A DNA stretch of 64,000 nt, taken from assembly GCF_020055675.1 (NCBI RefSeq), contig NZ_JAIPUS010000008.1:1-64000 (forward strand). The letters run 5' to 3'. How positions within the stretch are numbered: the stretch's first letter is position 1; each line of letters opens with the position of its first letter. The translations under genes were made by a program, and so were the position numbers. Source of the stretch: Marivita sp. GTDB taxonomy: Bacteria; Pseudomonadota; Alphaproteobacteria; Rhodobacterales; Rhodobacteraceae. Under the pieces are notes generated by a model. The model did no database searches. It saw only the letters and a program-made list of their open reading frames with translations, and was not told the DNA's origin. Of the stretch, positions 34,228 to 44,020 are shown piece after piece.

Positions 34228-34353
34228 GACCGCATGATGGCCATGTGTGGCGCCAAAGTGCAATGGGGATGCAGCATGTCGCGCACCGGAAATCCCCGGC
34301 GGACCGGTGCCGGTTTGCCCAGGCGTTTACGGCACCTTCGACGGCTGCGGATT

Positions 34354-34394
34354 GTGGTTTGAAAACCACGGATCAAGCCTGTTCGAACAGGCTT
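34354..34394 (-). repeat. Two tandem palindromes after the ketoacyl synthase gene
   Basis: AAGCCTGTTCGAACAGGCTT (34375-34394) is a perfect palindrome starting 6 bases past the stop codon at 34401. It is followed on the minus strand by GTGGTTT-TC-AAACCAC (34369-34354). The first shares the TTCGAA core and AAG...CTT ends with the elements after fumC. Confidence 0.75.
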
Positions 34395-34400
34395 GGCGCC

Positions 34401-35609
34401 TCAGACCCGCCGCAACGCCAGGACGGCATTGAGCCCGCCAAACGCAAAGGCGTTGGACAGGGCCACGTCGACCCTGGCCTCGCGCGCCTCGTTGGGCACA
34501 ACGTCCAGCGCGCATTCGGGGTCCGGATCCTCGTAGCCGATCGTCGGGGCCACCACCCCGTCGCGCAGCGCCATGATACAGGCCAGAAGCTCGATCGCGC
34601 CGGTGCCGCCGATGCAGTGGCCATGCATCGACTTGGTCGAAGAGATCATCAGCCGGTCGGCATGGGCCCCGAATACATCCGCGACAGCCGCGCATTCGGT
34701 CTTGTCATTGGCGGCCGTTCCCGTGCCGTGGGCGTTGATATAGCCGACGCTTTCAAGGTCGATACGGGCATCGGCCAGCGCCCCACGCATGGCGCGCGCC
34801 GCGCCGTTCTTGGAGGGCATGACGATGTCCGCCGCGTCCGACGTCATGGCGAACCCCACCACTTCGGCAAGGATCTCGGCGCCGCGCTTGCAGGCGTGGT
34901 CGTAGTCCTCGAACACGAAAACGCCGGCACCTTCCCCCTGCACCATGCCATTGCGATTGGCGCTGAACGGGCGGCATGCATCGCGGGACATGACCCGCAG
35001 ACCTTCCCACGCCTTGACCCCGCCAAAGCAAAGCATGGACTCCGACCCGCCCGTGATCATCACCGGGGCGAGCCCGCCATGCACCATCTGGAAGGCCTGC
35101 GCCATGGCATGGTTGGACGAGGCACAGGCGGTGGACACGGTGAAGGACGGCCCCTTGAGGTTGAACTCCATCGACACGTGGCTCGCGGCGGCGTTGTTCA
35201 TCAGCTTGGGCACCACGAAGGGATGCACCCGGTTCTTGCCTTCTTCGTAGACGCTTCGGTAATTGTCATCGAGCGTGGTCATGCCGCCGCCCGAATTTCC
35301 CAGCACCACGCCGGATTTCGCCGCGATCTCGCCCGTGAAGTCCAGCCCCGCCTGGGCCATCGCCTCGCGGGCCGCGATCAGGGTGAACTGGGTGAACCGG
35401 TCATAGAGCGAGAGCTGCTGGCGGTTGAAATGCGCCGCCGCGTCGAAGTCATGCACCTGCGCGCCGATCTGGATCGACAGGCGGTCCACATCCCGGAACG
35501 ACAGGGCACCGATGCCGCAGCGCCCCTCGCGCATCGCGCCCAGCGTGTCCGGCACATTCAGCCCCAAGGCGTTGACGGTGCCCGCGCCGGTGATGACCAC
35601 GCGCTTCAT
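34401..35609 (-). CDS. Beta-ketoacyl-ACP synthase, FabF/NodE-like
   Basis: This 402-residue condensing enzyme has the full Cys-His-His triad: STACASSNHAMAQAF (Cys), INAHGTGTAANDKTE (His) and SMHGHCIGGTGAIELL (His). The N terminus MKRVVITGAGTVNALG is standard. It lies 7 bases after a dedicated ACP gene and downstream of lpxD and an L,D-transpeptidase gene on one strand, unlike a housekeeping fabF next to fabD/fabG/acpP. It is probably specialised for a lipid A or other envelope acyl chain, by context. Confidence 0.9.
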   Translation of the reverse strand: MKRVVITGAGTVNALGLNVPDTLGAMREGRCGIGALSFRDVDRLSIQIGAQVHDFDAAAHFNRQQLSLYDRFTQFTLIAAREAMAQAGLDFTGEIAAKSGVVLGNSGGGMTTLDDNYRSVYEEGKNRVHPFVVPKLMNNAAASHVSMEFNLKGPSFTVSTACASSNHAMAQAFQMVHGGLAPVMITGGSESMLCFGGVKAWEGLRVMSRDACRPFSANRNGMVQGEGAGVFVFEDYDHACKRGAEILAEVVGFAMTSDAADIVMPSKNGAARAMRGALADARIDLESVGYINAHGTGTAANDKTECAAVADVFGAHADRLMISSTKSMHGHCIGGTGAIELLACIMALRDGVVAPTIGYEDPDPECALDVVPNEAREARVDVALSNAFAFGGLNAVLALRRV

Positions 35610-35616
35610 TCGACGG

Positions 35617-35877
35617 TCACGACTTTTGCCGCGCGACGAGCTTTTCCACATTCGCCACCACTGTCGCGACCGAGGAAATGTCGAAATCGCTGGCACCCGG
35701 TTCGTTGGCGTTGAAGGGAACCTCTATGTCGAATTCCTCTTCCAGCGCGAAAATGCACTCGACCAGCGCCATGCTGTCGATGCCCAGATCCCCCATCGTG
35801 TCGGTCATCGACACGTCGGACGGTTCAATCATGGCTTGCTCCGCGATGATGCGAATAACCCGGTCTTTCACGGTCAT
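35617..35877 (-). CDS. Acyl carrier protein (dedicated)
   Basis: This 86-residue acyl carrier protein carries the phosphopantetheine site DLGIDSMALVECIFALEEEFDIE; the Ser of DSMAL takes the prosthetic group. It differs from housekeeping AcpP, with a longer loop FNANEPGASDFDISSVATVV between helices. It sits between lpxD and the ketoacyl synthase, and is expected to serve that enzyme. Confidence 0.9.
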   Translation of the reverse strand: MTVKDRVIRIIAEQAMIEPSDVSMTDTMGDLGIDSMALVECIFALEEEFDIEVPFNANEPGASDFDISSVATVVANVEKLVARQKS

Positions 35878-35915
35878 GGGGGTCCCCCGACAGGCAAGTT
35901 ACGTCTTGCCGTGAT

Positions 35916-37007
35916 TTAGTCGCTCGGACCGGTCTTTGGAACCGATTTCTTGAGCTTTGCAACATCCGAGATCAGGCGCGGCAGGCGGCGCAGCTGTTTG
36001 TAGATTTCAAGTTGGGTGTCCATCTTCAGGGCCGGATACCCCAGCATGACCCGCCCGGCCGGCACGTTGGACAGCACTTTCGTGGCGCCGCCGGTGATGA
36101 CGTTATCTGCGATGAAGATGTTGTCGCTGACCCCGGTCTGGCCGCCCAACACCACGTTATTGCCGATGCGGCTCGATCCGGCGATCCCGACCTGCGCGCA
36201 GATCATGCCATCCGTGCCGATCACCACGTTGTGGCCGATCTGAACGAGGTTGTCGAACTTGCAGCCATTGCCGATGGCCGTGTCGCGCACGGTGCCCCGG
36301 TCGATGTTGCTGTTTGCCCCCAGCTCAACGTCGTCGCCGATGGTGACGCCGCCCAGCGAATGAATGCGGGCGTAGCTTTGTGCCCTGGCATCGCCCTGGT
36401 TGCCCAGGGTCTGGCGAGCATTTTCAGCCGCCGACGGCTCCGGTGTGACAAAGGAAAACCCGTCCGCGCCAACGGTTGCCCCGAAATGCGCGATGAACCG
36501 GTTGCCGATCGTCACACCATGCCCGATCCGCACGCCGGGATGCAGCAGCGCGCCCTGCCCGATCCGTGCATCCTGCCCGACAAAGACATGCGCGCCAATG
36601 ACCGATCCGCTGCCGATCACCGCCCCCGCGCCGATCACCGCAAACGGTCCCACCGCCACATCTGCGCCCAGGGACGCTGTCGGATCGATCACGGCCGTGG
36701 GGTGGAGGCCAGGCGCATAGCCCGCACCGGCATCCATCATCGCCGACAGGCCCGACATCGCGAAACGCGGCCGCGGCGTCAGCAACGCGGCGGACAGCCC
36801 CATCGCCTGCCAATCCGCCCCGTCCCAGAGCATCGCCGCCCGCGCCTTGCCTGCGGGCAGCTGGTCTGCGAATTCGGGTTTCATCGCGATGGCCAGATCG
36901 TCTGCCCCCGCACCGGCGGGTTCGGCAACGGCGGACACGACCTGCTCCGTGTCCCCCTCGGCGCGCAGGCCAAGGGATCGGGCGATTTCTGCGATGGTAA
37001 AGGACAT
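35916..37007 (-). CDS. lpxD: UDP-3-O-acylglucosamine N-acyltransferase (LpxD)
   Basis: This 363-residue LpxD-type enzyme transfers a 3-hydroxyacyl chain from ACP to UDP-3-O-acylglucosamine in lipid A synthesis. The N-terminal uridine-binding domain leads into left-handed beta-helix hexapeptide repeats ([24 protein letters not shown] onward). The catalytic-type His regions are [14 protein letters not shown] and [18 protein letters not shown] lies before the ATG at 37007. It is not in the usual bamA-lpxD-fabZ-lpxA context, so it may be a second copy that uses the adjacent ACP. Confidence 0.9.
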   Translation of the reverse strand: MSFTIAEIARSLGLRAEGDTEQVVSAVAEPAGAGADDLAIAMKPEFADQLPAGKARAAMLWDGADWQAMGLSAALLTPRPRFAMSGLSAMMDAGAGYAPGLHPTAVIDPTASLGADVAVGPFAVIGAGAVIGSGSVIGAHVFVGQDARIGQGALLHPGVRIGHGVTIGNRFIAHFGATVGADGFSFVTPEPSAAENARQTLGNQGDARAQSYARIHSLGGVTIGDDVELGANSNIDRGTVRDTAIGNGCKFDNLVQIGHNVVIGTDGMICAQVGIAGSSRIGNNVVLGGQTGVSDNIFIADNVITGGATKVLSNVPAGRVMLGYPALKMDTQLEIYKQLRRLPRLISDVAKLKKSVPKTGPSD

Positions 37008-37035
37008 GGAGCCTCCGGCCTGACTGGCCAGAGGT

Positions 37036-38646
37036 TTAACTTTTAATGCCCGTGATCGCCACCCCTGCCGCACTCAGCGCATCCCAGATCGCTGCATCGC
37101 GCCCGTACACGTCGCGGCGAAACTGGATGCCATCTTTCGCGGTGGTGAATGCGGTGCGATAGATCAAGTGGACCGGAACCGGCTCTTCAAGATCCACGCG
37201 TTGCTCTGCCCGGCTCCGCAAGCGGGTCTGGAAAAACGCTTCCGGGTCCTCGGTCTGTTTCGACAAAAGCGCATAGGCAAAATCATGCGGGTCATTCAGC
37301 CGGACACAGCCGTGGCTGAAGGTCCGCACTTCGCGCGAGAACAGGCTTTGGGACGGCGTGTCATGCAGGTAGATGTTGTACTTGTTGGGAAACATGAACT
37401 TCACGCTGCCCAGCGCGTTGCGCGGTCCCGGCGGTTGCCGCATCGAGAATGGAAAGTTGCGTTCGGTATACCCGGCAAAGCTCTGCCCGCGGCCAACGAT
37501 GCGACCCCGGCTGTCAACGATATTCAGATGCGAGACCGCATTGGAATTGCGGCGCAGTTTCGGCAGATATTCCCCGACGATAATCGACCGCGGAATATAC
37601 CAGGTCGGGTTGATGACCATGTGGTCCATCACGTCCGAAAACTCGGGGGTCTGGCGGTCAAGGTCCTGGTGCCCGACGACGGACCGTGTTTCGAACGTCA
37701 GCTTGCCATCGTCGAAAAGGCGCGCCTGGAAGTCGGTGAGATTGACCAGAACATGGCGATTGCCAAGTCCGTCGGGCTTGTTAATCCAGCGTTCGCGCTC
37801 CATCGCGACCATCACGGATTTCAACCGATCCTGCGCATCGGTGTTGATCTGGCTCAGCGTGTCGCCACCAGCAACGCCGTCCACGGTCAGCCCGTGATCC
37901 CTCTGAAACCTGCGGACCGCTTCGGTCATCGTCGCGTTGTATTGCGCGATCACGGTCCGCTTCATGTAGCCCATCGCGATCAGGCGATCACGCAGGGCGA
38001 TCACACCCGCCCCGGTATCGCCAGGTTCGTATTTCCCGGACGGGACAGACGCGCCCCACCCGCCACGTGCGATGCGGTCTTCAAGCTCCATCTTGGCGCG
38101 CATCAGGCGGGCATACTCCAGCGTTTTCGGCGCCAGAGACGCCAGGAAAGCGCGCGGATTGTCCGACATCACGCCCGTCAGGTAGTATTCTGTGTCGCGG
38201 TGCGGGATCTCGCGGACGATCCCGCTGCGCACGCGGCGCGGGGTATCGATGACGCCGGTTTGCAAATCGGTGGCCAAGTCGAGGTACAGCTCGGTCAGGG
38301 CCACTTCGACACTGCCCCGCTCATAGCCACCGCGCACCGCCGCCATCTGCGACAGCAGGCGATCGGTGTTGTATTTTTCCACCGCCAAGCCGTGATGCCC
38401 CGCCAGGCTCACCGCTTCGAGAAGCGCGGTACGACGTTTCAGATCGGCCTCGGTTCCGCCGGTCCAGATCGGTTCGAAATCCCGGGCACGGTAAAACGCG
38501 GCAGCCTGATCATCTTCCGACAGGTTTTCAGCAACCGCTTGCTGATACGCGGTGATCTGCACTGCCCCGGCGGGCTGCCCGGCGAAATGGCTGCTGGCAA
38601 CAAACACGATCGCGGCCACGCCACGCAAGATCATCAGTCGGGTCAT
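37036..38646 (-). CDS. L,D-transpeptidase, YcbB/LdtD-like
   Basis: This 536-residue murein L,D-transpeptidase has an N-terminal signal or anchor ([25 protein letters not shown]), a YcbB-type helical domain, a peptidoglycan-binding segment ([14 protein letters not shown]...[17 protein letters not shown]) and the YkuD catalytic domain with [23 protein letters not shown]; the Cys is catalytic. It makes 3-3 cross-links. AAGGAGAG precedes the start. It is the first gene of the operon with lpxD, ACP and the ketoacyl synthase. Confidence 0.92.
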   Translation of the reverse strand: MTRLMILRGVAAIVFVASSHFAGQPAGAVQITAYQQAVAENLSEDDQAAAFYRARDFEPIWTGGTEADLKRRTALLEAVSLAGHHGLAVEKYNTDRLLSQMAAVRGGYERGSVEVALTELYLDLATDLQTGVIDTPRRVRSGIVREIPHRDTEYYLTGVMSDNPRAFLASLAPKTLEYARLMRAKMELEDRIARGGWGASVPSGKYEPGDTGAGVIALRDRLIAMGYMKRTVIAQYNATMTEAVRRFQRDHGLTVDGVAGGDTLSQINTDAQDRLKSVMVAMERERWINKPDGLGNRHVLVNLTDFQARLFDDGKLTFETRSVVGHQDLDRQTPEFSDVMDHMVINPTWYIPRSIIVGEYLPKLRRNSNAVSHLNIVDSRGRIVGRGQSFAGYTERNFPFSMRQPPGPRNALGSVKFMFPNKYNIYLHDTPSQSLFSREVRTFSHGCVRLNDPHDFAYALLSKQTEDPEAFFQTRLRSRAEQRVDLEEPVPVHLIYRTAFTTAKDGIQFRRDVYGRDAAIWDALSAAGVAITGIKS

Positions 38647-38667
38647 TCACCACTCTCCTTGGTTGCA

Positions 38668-38696
38668 TATACTCATTACACCGGAAAAAGTTTCAA
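38668..38696 (-). promoter_or_regulatory. Promoter of the L,D-transpeptidase operon
   Basis: On the minus strand TTGAAA (38696-38691) and AGTATA (38673-38668) are separated by 17 bp, 22 bases upstream of the start codon. The short distance would give a leader of about 15 nt containing AAGGAGAG. Confidence 0.5.
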
Positions 38697-38894
38697 ATTG
38701 AATGGTCTTTATGACACCCCGGCATGTCCATTCACAAAGACGCGGGATCCCGTTTTTGAGCCAGATATGCGACTTGCCTGCATCGCCCCCACCGGTCCTC
38801 GCGGAAAGGGTAGCGCAAGTATCACACCCCGCGGTGGTTAAGCAGGATCTCGCCGAAAACCCTTGAACTGAAAGTTTTTCGGGAACTTGAGGTT
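38697..38894. other. Intergenic stretch between divergent wall genes
   Basis: The stretch is part of the 354-base divergent region of the L,D-transpeptidase and DUF882 genes. No ORF is recognised. It contains an AT-richer block and the short palindrome CGGGATCCCG followed by TTTTTG near 38745, too short to call a terminator. Confidence 0.4.
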
Positions 38895-38923
38895 TTTTTG
38901 AGATTCGTCATGTGCAATATACT
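38895..38923 (+). promoter_or_regulatory. Candidate promoter of the DUF882 gene
   Basis: TTTTTG (38895-38900) and TATACT (38918-38923) are 17 bp apart. The -10 is near consensus; the -35 is weak. Confidence 0.45.
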
Positions 38924-39000
38924 CCATATCGTCGGCATTCGGCAGGCGCGCATCAAGGCGTGTACGGATGGACAATGAAAAACGGGACAGGCACTTTACA

Positions 39001-39570
39001 ATGACTGACAGGGTCTCTGGCGGCATGACACGCCGCGGATTGCTGGCCGCCTTTGCAGCAACGGCCATATCTTCGGCACCCACCTATTCAAACGCGGCAG
39101 GCTTCCTGCGCGGCGGTGGCGACATCCGGCGGATCAAGATGTATTCGGGTCGCACCGGCGAACGGATCGACATGATTTACTGGATCGAGGGGGATTACAT
39201 TCACGACGCGATCCGCGAAGTCCACAATTTCATGCGTGATTGGCGCACCAACGACGTAAAGCAGATCGACCTGCGCACGATCGACATCATGGCGGCGGCG
39301 CATAACATGCTGGACGTGTCGGAACCCTATATGCTGCTCAGCGGATATCGCAGCCCCAAGACGAATCGAATGCTGCGCGCAAGAAGCTCCGGCGTCGCGA
39401 AGAATTCACTGCACCTCAAGGGTCAGGCTGCGGACCTTCGCCTGAACTCGCGCTCGGTCAGCCAGATGGCGCGCGCCGCGGCCGCCTGCAAGGCGGGCGG
39501 CGTGGGCCGGTATTCCGGATCGAACTTCGTTCACATGGATTGCGGCGCGGTACGCAGCTGGGGCCGCTGA
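39001..39570 (+). CDS. DUF882 / YcbK-type M15-like peptidase, Tat-exported
   Basis: This 189-residue protein has a twin-arginine-like leader (MTRRGLLAAFAATAISSAPTYSNA). The mature domain is of the DUF882 (YcbK) family related to zinc M15 carboxypeptidases: MLLSGYRSPKTNRML, then SLHLKGQAADLRL with the H-x6-D pattern, and FVHMDCG. It is a predicted periplasmic murein hydrolase. It is divergent from the L,D-transpeptidase, the frequent partner of this family. An upstream ATG at 38968 would add 11 residues. Confidence 0.88.
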   Translation: MTDRVSGGMTRRGLLAAFAATAISSAPTYSNAAGFLRGGGDIRRIKMYSGRTGERIDMIYWIEGDYIHDAIREVHNFMRDWRTNDVKQIDLRTIDIMAAAHNMLDVSEPYMLLSGYRSPKTNRMLRARSSGVAKNSLHLKGQAADLRLNSRSVSQMARAAAACKAGGVGRYSGSNFVHMDCGAVRSWGR

Positions 39571-39641
39571 CCCGCGATCCGCCAGAGACAAAACCCGTCA
39601 GTGGCAGCCTTTTGTCGGGCAGGCGCGACGCGCGGCCTTGA

Positions 39642-41597
39642 TCAGAACGTCATCTTGTAGGTCACGGACCCGGTATATCCGCGCGCACCGTCCAACCCGA
39701 CAGAGCTGGCCCCTGTCATGCTGAGAAACGCGCCCGACCCGAAGTCCTTGACCACGGAGCCGGAAATGTACCCCCAGGTCTGGTCCGGGCGCGGTGCCGC
39801 CACGCTCCCCAAGGTGTCGGCGTCAGGTCCCAGAGACACCTTGAGCGGATCATCGTTGAAATCATGCTCGACCGAGCCGCGAAGATTGAACATGACACCT
39901 GTCATGTTGGCCGGGGAGAAGACCGCCGACAGGCCCGCCGTGATCCGGCTCGATTCATATTCGGTGTCACCATAAGACAGGCTGGCCGCGCCGCTGGTTT
40001 CGGTAAAGCCGTCGATGGACACCTTTTCCCACGTGTAATGCGCAAACGGGTTGAGCCGCACCTGATCGTTCAGCGCATAAAGCGCGCCGCCGCCGATCCG
40101 GGCAAAGCGGTAGTCACCTTCGGTGTCGGCGGTATAGCGTTCGGTCGCCGGACCCAGCGTAAAGCTGCGCGTGATGTCATCGACATCGACCGTGCCACCG
40201 CCAAACGCCGCGTTCAGATAGTATTTCGGGGACAGCGCGATCTGGCCAAAGGCCACGCCGATGATCAGGTCGCTCTCGAACCCGCCGGCATCATTGTCGA
40301 AATCCACTTCGCCGTGGTCAAGGCTGATCCCCGCTCCGATGGTGGCATTTGGCGCAACCGCTATATCCGCCCCGGCCTTGAGGACGCGCGTCGATCCTTC
40401 GAGCCCGGGCGACACCTGCTGGGCGTCCGCTTCGAACGCGCCAACATCAAGGCTGGCATAGACATCGACCTCGCCCACCTCGCGACGGCGTGGATTGCCG
40501 TTTTCATCCGTGGTGCGCAAGACGGTCGGATTCATCCGGTTTTCGATCGACAACCCGTGCTGGCGCAGCGCTGTCATGGTGGCAACTGAAATCGTCCCGG
40601 TCTGGGTCGCCGCCTGTAGCCCGGCAAAGGCGGCCTGGCCGAAGATCCGGTGTGCCGATGTGGTCGGGTGGACGCCGTCGGCGAACACCCTGTCTTCGCT
40701 GTCGGCGCTGGCATTGACACCCTGCACACACCCGATGGCGCTGTCGGGACAGGCGGGGACAGTTCCGGCATCGGGCGCTGTAAAGCCATAGCGGACCGGG
40801 TCAGCCTGCACCGCCCCCAGCAGTTTCTGCGCGTCCACGACAACGACCTTGTCCCCGATCGTGGCCAGCAGCGTGGCGTTGTAGGCATCCGCCAGCGCGG
40901 TTTGCAACGCCGCGCCCTGCGGTCCCTGGGACAGTCCGAATGGCGTCGCGCCGATGTCGGGGATGGTGACCACGATCACCGAGTCTGCCCCGGCCGCCTT
41001 GACCCGGTCGACAAGCCCCACCAGTTCGGTCGCGGCCTGCGCCATGTTGGCCGCCGCGTCCTGGGTCCCGATCAGGCCACCGCCCACCGCCCCGGCCTGG
41101 GTGAAGACATCATTGGCACCGCCCCAGAGGATCACCAGATCTGTGTCCCCAAGCGTCGGGCGGTCGGCCAGCATCCGGTCCACCTGTTCAGACAGGGGCC
41201 GCGTGGTGACGCCCTGATCGGGGTTGAAGCCGATGCCGGTCGGGTCCGTCACGCGCGCGCCCCCCTCGGCATAGATCGTGCCGCCCAGCGGCACCTCGCC
41301 CTGCCCGGCCAACGGCACGGCAGAATACAGGTTGGGGCCAAGGTCGAGGCCCAGTGATTGTCCCAGCACCTCGCCATAGGTGAGCGCCGACCCGTCCGGT
41401 GCGTTGGTCAGGAACTTGTAATTGATGACCGGCAGAGCGCCCATGCCGGCAGCGATGATCGATTGCGAATAGGTGCCCGCATCGCTGAGCGAATCGCCGA
41501 TTATGTAGACGTCGTCGAAGCGCAGCTCTTCCGCCGTGGCCACAGTGGCAATACCCGTCAACACGGTGCTGGCAAGCGCAAGCGTCCTGAGTGTCAT
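39642..41597 (-). CDS. GDSL esterase autotransporter (EstA-like)
   Basis: This 651-residue protein has a signal peptide (MTLRTLALASTVLTGIATVATA) and a GDSL passenger domain: IGDSLSDAG with the nucleophile Ser, the GGANDVF block III, and DGVHPTTSAH with Asp-His. The C-terminal 280 or so residues form an autotransporter beta-barrel ending in Phe (SVTYKMTF). It is a predicted outer-membrane lipase/esterase displayed on the cell surface. The start at 41597 follows GGGGGG; it is convergent with the DUF882 gene. Confidence 0.9.
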   Translation of the reverse strand: MTLRTLALASTVLTGIATVATAEELRFDDVYIIGDSLSDAGTYSQSIIAAGMGALPVINYKFLTNAPDGSALTYGEVLGQSLGLDLGPNLYSAVPLAGQGEVPLGGTIYAEGGARVTDPTGIGFNPDQGVTTRPLSEQVDRMLADRPTLGDTDLVILWGGANDVFTQAGAVGGGLIGTQDAAANMAQAATELVGLVDRVKAAGADSVIVVTIPDIGATPFGLSQGPQGAALQTALADAYNATLLATIGDKVVVVDAQKLLGAVQADPVRYGFTAPDAGTVPACPDSAIGCVQGVNASADSEDRVFADGVHPTTSAHRIFGQAAFAGLQAATQTGTISVATMTALRQHGLSIENRMNPTVLRTTDENGNPRRREVGEVDVYASLDVGAFEADAQQVSPGLEGSTRVLKAGADIAVAPNATIGAGISLDHGEVDFDNDAGGFESDLIIGVAFGQIALSPKYYLNAAFGGGTVDVDDITRSFTLGPATERYTADTEGDYRFARIGGGALYALNDQVRLNPFAHYTWEKVSIDGFTETSGAASLSYGDTEYESSRITAGLSAVFSPANMTGVMFNLRGSVEHDFNDDPLKVSLGPDADTLGSVAAPRPDQTWGYISGSVVKDFGSGAFLSMTGASSVGLDGARGYTGSVTYKMTF

Positions 41598-41755
41598 CCA
41601 AAATCCCCCCGTTCGGCGACTTGGGCCACCGCTTTTCATTGGACTACAGAAGCGTCCGCAAGCCTGTGCATGTCAACGCAAATTTATGCGGAGTTTTAAA
41701 ATTAGGTGGTGCAGGGCGCCGGATCATTGCGAGCCGACGCATGACCCCGAGGGCA

Positions 41756-43123
41756 TCAGGCAGCGATTTCGGCTGAGAATCCGTCAAGGCTGCGCTCAAC
41801 CGAAGACAGGATATCGCGGACCTGATCCGAGGTGATGATGAGCGGCGGGCAGAAGGCCATCGCGTCCATCATGTTGCGCGAGATCAGGCCGTTTTCAAGG
41901 AAATGCGCGTTCAGCCCAGCGCCCAGCTTGCCGGGGGCGAAGTCGTCGGCGCGGCCTTCGGGGGCGATGATTTCCAGCGCCGCGATCAGGCCGACGCCAC
42001 GTGCTTCGCCCACCATCGGGTGATCGGTGAATTTTCTCAAGCCCGCCTGCAATTCGGCCCCGCGTTCGGCGGCATTGGCCACCAGATCCCGTTCTTCGAT
42101 GATCTTAAGGTTCTCCAGAGCCACCGCCGCCCCGACAGGATGCGCCCCACCGGTATACCCGTGACCCAGCACGCCGATGCGACCGGATTCGTCGGCGATG
42201 GGCGCATAGACCTCTCCAGTCATCATGAAGGCCGAGAACGGAAAATAAGAGGACGTGATCTGCTTGGACATGGTCATGATGTCGGGCTTGATGTTGTAGG
42301 TCTCGGATCCGAACATGTTGCCGGTGCGGCAAAAGCCGCAGATGACCTCGTCGGCGATCAGCAGGATGTCGTATTTGCCAAGCACAGCCTGGATCTTCTC
42401 CCAATAGGTAGCGGGCGGCACGACAACACCGCCTGCGCCCATCACCGGCTCTGCAATGAAGGCGGCGATGGTGTCGGGCCCTTCGGCCTGGATCATCGCG
42501 TCCAGATCCTCGGCACAGCGGGTGGCGAATTGTTCCTCGCTCTCATCCTCCTGCCCCTCGCGCCAGTAATGCGGACAGGTGGTGTGCAGGATGCCGTCAA
42601 GCGGCAGGTCAAAGGATCGGTGGTTGTTCGGCAGCCCGGTCATCGACGCCGAGGCGATGGTCACGCCATGATAGCCCCGGATGCGCGAGATCACCTTCTT
42701 CTTGTCCGGTTTGCCAAGGCTGTTGGACCGATACCAGAGCATCTTGAGGATCGTGTCATTCGCCTCCGACCCGGAATTGGTGAAAAACACCTTGCTCATC
42801 GGCACCGGCGCCATGCCGATCAGCTTTTCCGCCAGATCGATCGCCGGCCCGTGCGAGCGATGCGCGAAGTTGTGGTAATAGGGCAGCTTTTGCATCTGCG
42901 CCGCCGCCGCGTCGACAAGGCGGGTTTCATTGAACCCGACCGCGACCGACCACAGCCCCGCCATACCTTCGATGTACCGCTTTCCCTGGGTGTCGAAGAC
43001 ATGCACACCCTCGCCCCGATCCATGATCAGAGGGCCGTTTTCTTCATGCACACGGGCGTTGGTGTAGCCGTGGAAGTGGTAGGCGATGTCGCGGGCTTCG
43101 TCGGAATTGGGGCGCATATCCAT
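41756..43123 (-). CDS. Class III omega-aminotransferase
   Basis: This 455-residue PLP enzyme is of the omega-amino acid/amine:pyruvate transaminase group. Visible motifs are the N-terminal YHFHGYTNARVHEENGPLIM, FTNSGSEANDTILKMLWYR, RGYHGVT, LIADEVICGFCRTG, and SKQITSSYFPFSA with the Schiff-base Lys. The substrate (beta-alanine, putrescine, taurine or another amine) cannot be read. It is divergent from a GntR/FCD regulator gene, with a shared palindrome between them. Confidence 0.9.
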   Translation of the reverse strand: MDMRPNSDEARDIAYHFHGYTNARVHEENGPLIMDRGEGVHVFDTQGKRYIEGMAGLWSVAVGFNETRLVDAAAAQMQKLPYYHNFAHRSHGPAIDLAEKLIGMAPVPMSKVFFTNSGSEANDTILKMLWYRSNSLGKPDKKKVISRIRGYHGVTIASASMTGLPNNHRSFDLPLDGILHTTCPHYWREGQEDESEEQFATRCAEDLDAMIQAEGPDTIAAFIAEPVMGAGGVVVPPATYWEKIQAVLGKYDILLIADEVICGFCRTGNMFGSETYNIKPDIMTMSKQITSSYFPFSAFMMTGEVYAPIADESGRIGVLGHGYTGGAHPVGAAVALENLKIIEERDLVANAAERGAELQAGLRKFTDHPMVGEARGVGLIAALEIIAPEGRADDFAPGKLGAGLNAHFLENGLISRNMMDAMAFCPPLIITSDQVRDILSSVERSLDGFSAEIAA

Positions 43124-43199
43124 GGGGCAGATCTTTCGCAAATGTCGGTGGCTCTTGTCCAACTGCTAACGGGTGACAGGGTGGCGTGGCAAGAAATTT

Positions 43200-43209
43200 T
43201 GATGCATCA
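43200..43209 (+). promoter_or_regulatory. Palindromic site between transaminase and GntR genes
   Basis: TGATGCATCA is a perfect 10-bp palindrome, 19 bases before the regulator start and 77 bases before the divergent transaminase start. Position and symmetry suit a GntR/FCD operator; this is inference. Confidence 0.4.
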
Positions 43210-43227
43210 TACATTAAACTGCCCGGA

Positions 43228-43923
43228 ATGGAGGCACCGCACAGCATGGAAACCATCGGACGGACCCCCTTGGGCGAACAGGTATATGACCGGATCGCCA
43301 AGGCGCTTCTGACCGGGCAGATGCGCCCGAATGACAAGCTTACCATTCGCGGTTTGGCCGATCGGCTTGGTGTGAGCAGCACGCCGGTGCGCGACGCGGT
43401 CAAGCAGCTGACACAGGAAAACGTGTTGGAGCATCGCTCTCCCAAGGACGTGCGCGTGCCGGTGATGTCGCAGGACACTTATCTCGAAATCCTCGAAATC
43501 CGCCTGTCGCTTGAAGGGCTGGCGGCCGAGCGCGCGGCGGAATATGCGACCGACGGGCAGATCCGCGAACTGCGCCGCCTGCTCGGCCGCAACGACCAAG
43601 CTATCGAGAAACGCCGCTGGGCCGATGCAACCGAAGGTAACCAGGAGTTTCACCTGACCCTGTGCGATCTGGCCGGAATGCCGACGCTTCAGAAAATCCT
43701 GCGCGGCTTGTGGTTGCGCATGGGGCCATTGGTGGCGGTTTATTACGACACGGAACCGGAGGGGTTGAACGCGCATCACCACATGGTGTTGCAGGCGCTC
43801 GAGGCACGCGATGGCCGCGCCGCGCGCCGGGCGATACGCGCTGACCTTTTGTCGGCCAAGCCTGAGATGCTCGCCCAGATCGCGGATTTGCGTGACCGGC
43901 TGTCCCCGGTAGAGGCAGCCTGA
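43228..43923 (+). CDS. GntR-family regulator with FCD domain
   Basis: This 231-residue regulator has an N-terminal winged helix (LGEQVYDRIAKALLTGQMRPNDKLTIRGLADRLGVSSTPVRDAVKQL) and a C-terminal FCD all-helical effector domain (LEGLAAERAAEYAT, EFHLTLCDLAGMP, HHHMVLQALEARD; the His residues are typical metal ligands). ATG at 43246, preceded by GGAGG at 11 bases, is an alternative start. It probably controls the divergent transaminase and the genes downstream. Confidence 0.9.
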   Translation: MEAPHSMETIGRTPLGEQVYDRIAKALLTGQMRPNDKLTIRGLADRLGVSSTPVRDAVKQLTQENVLEHRSPKDVRVPVMSQDTYLEILEIRLSLEGLAAERAAEYATDGQIRELRRLLGRNDQAIEKRRWADATEGNQEFHLTLCDLAGMPTLQKILRGLWLRMGPLVAVYYDTEPEGLNAHHHMVLQALEARDGRAARRAIRADLLSAKPEMLAQIADLRDRLSPVEAA

Positions 43924-44020
43924 TGAGCACGCCGGTGTCGCCATGTTTTGACGCCTCCGTCACCTCGGCGCGCGGCCACGGCGATGGAAAAAACGATCGG
44001 TTTCGAAAGGACCACCCTGC

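Noticed and set aside
38741-38760. Possible terminator CGGGATCCCG plus TTTTTG
   Set aside because: The stem is only 4-5 bp with no loop room, and it lies between divergent promoters where no transcript ends are expected.
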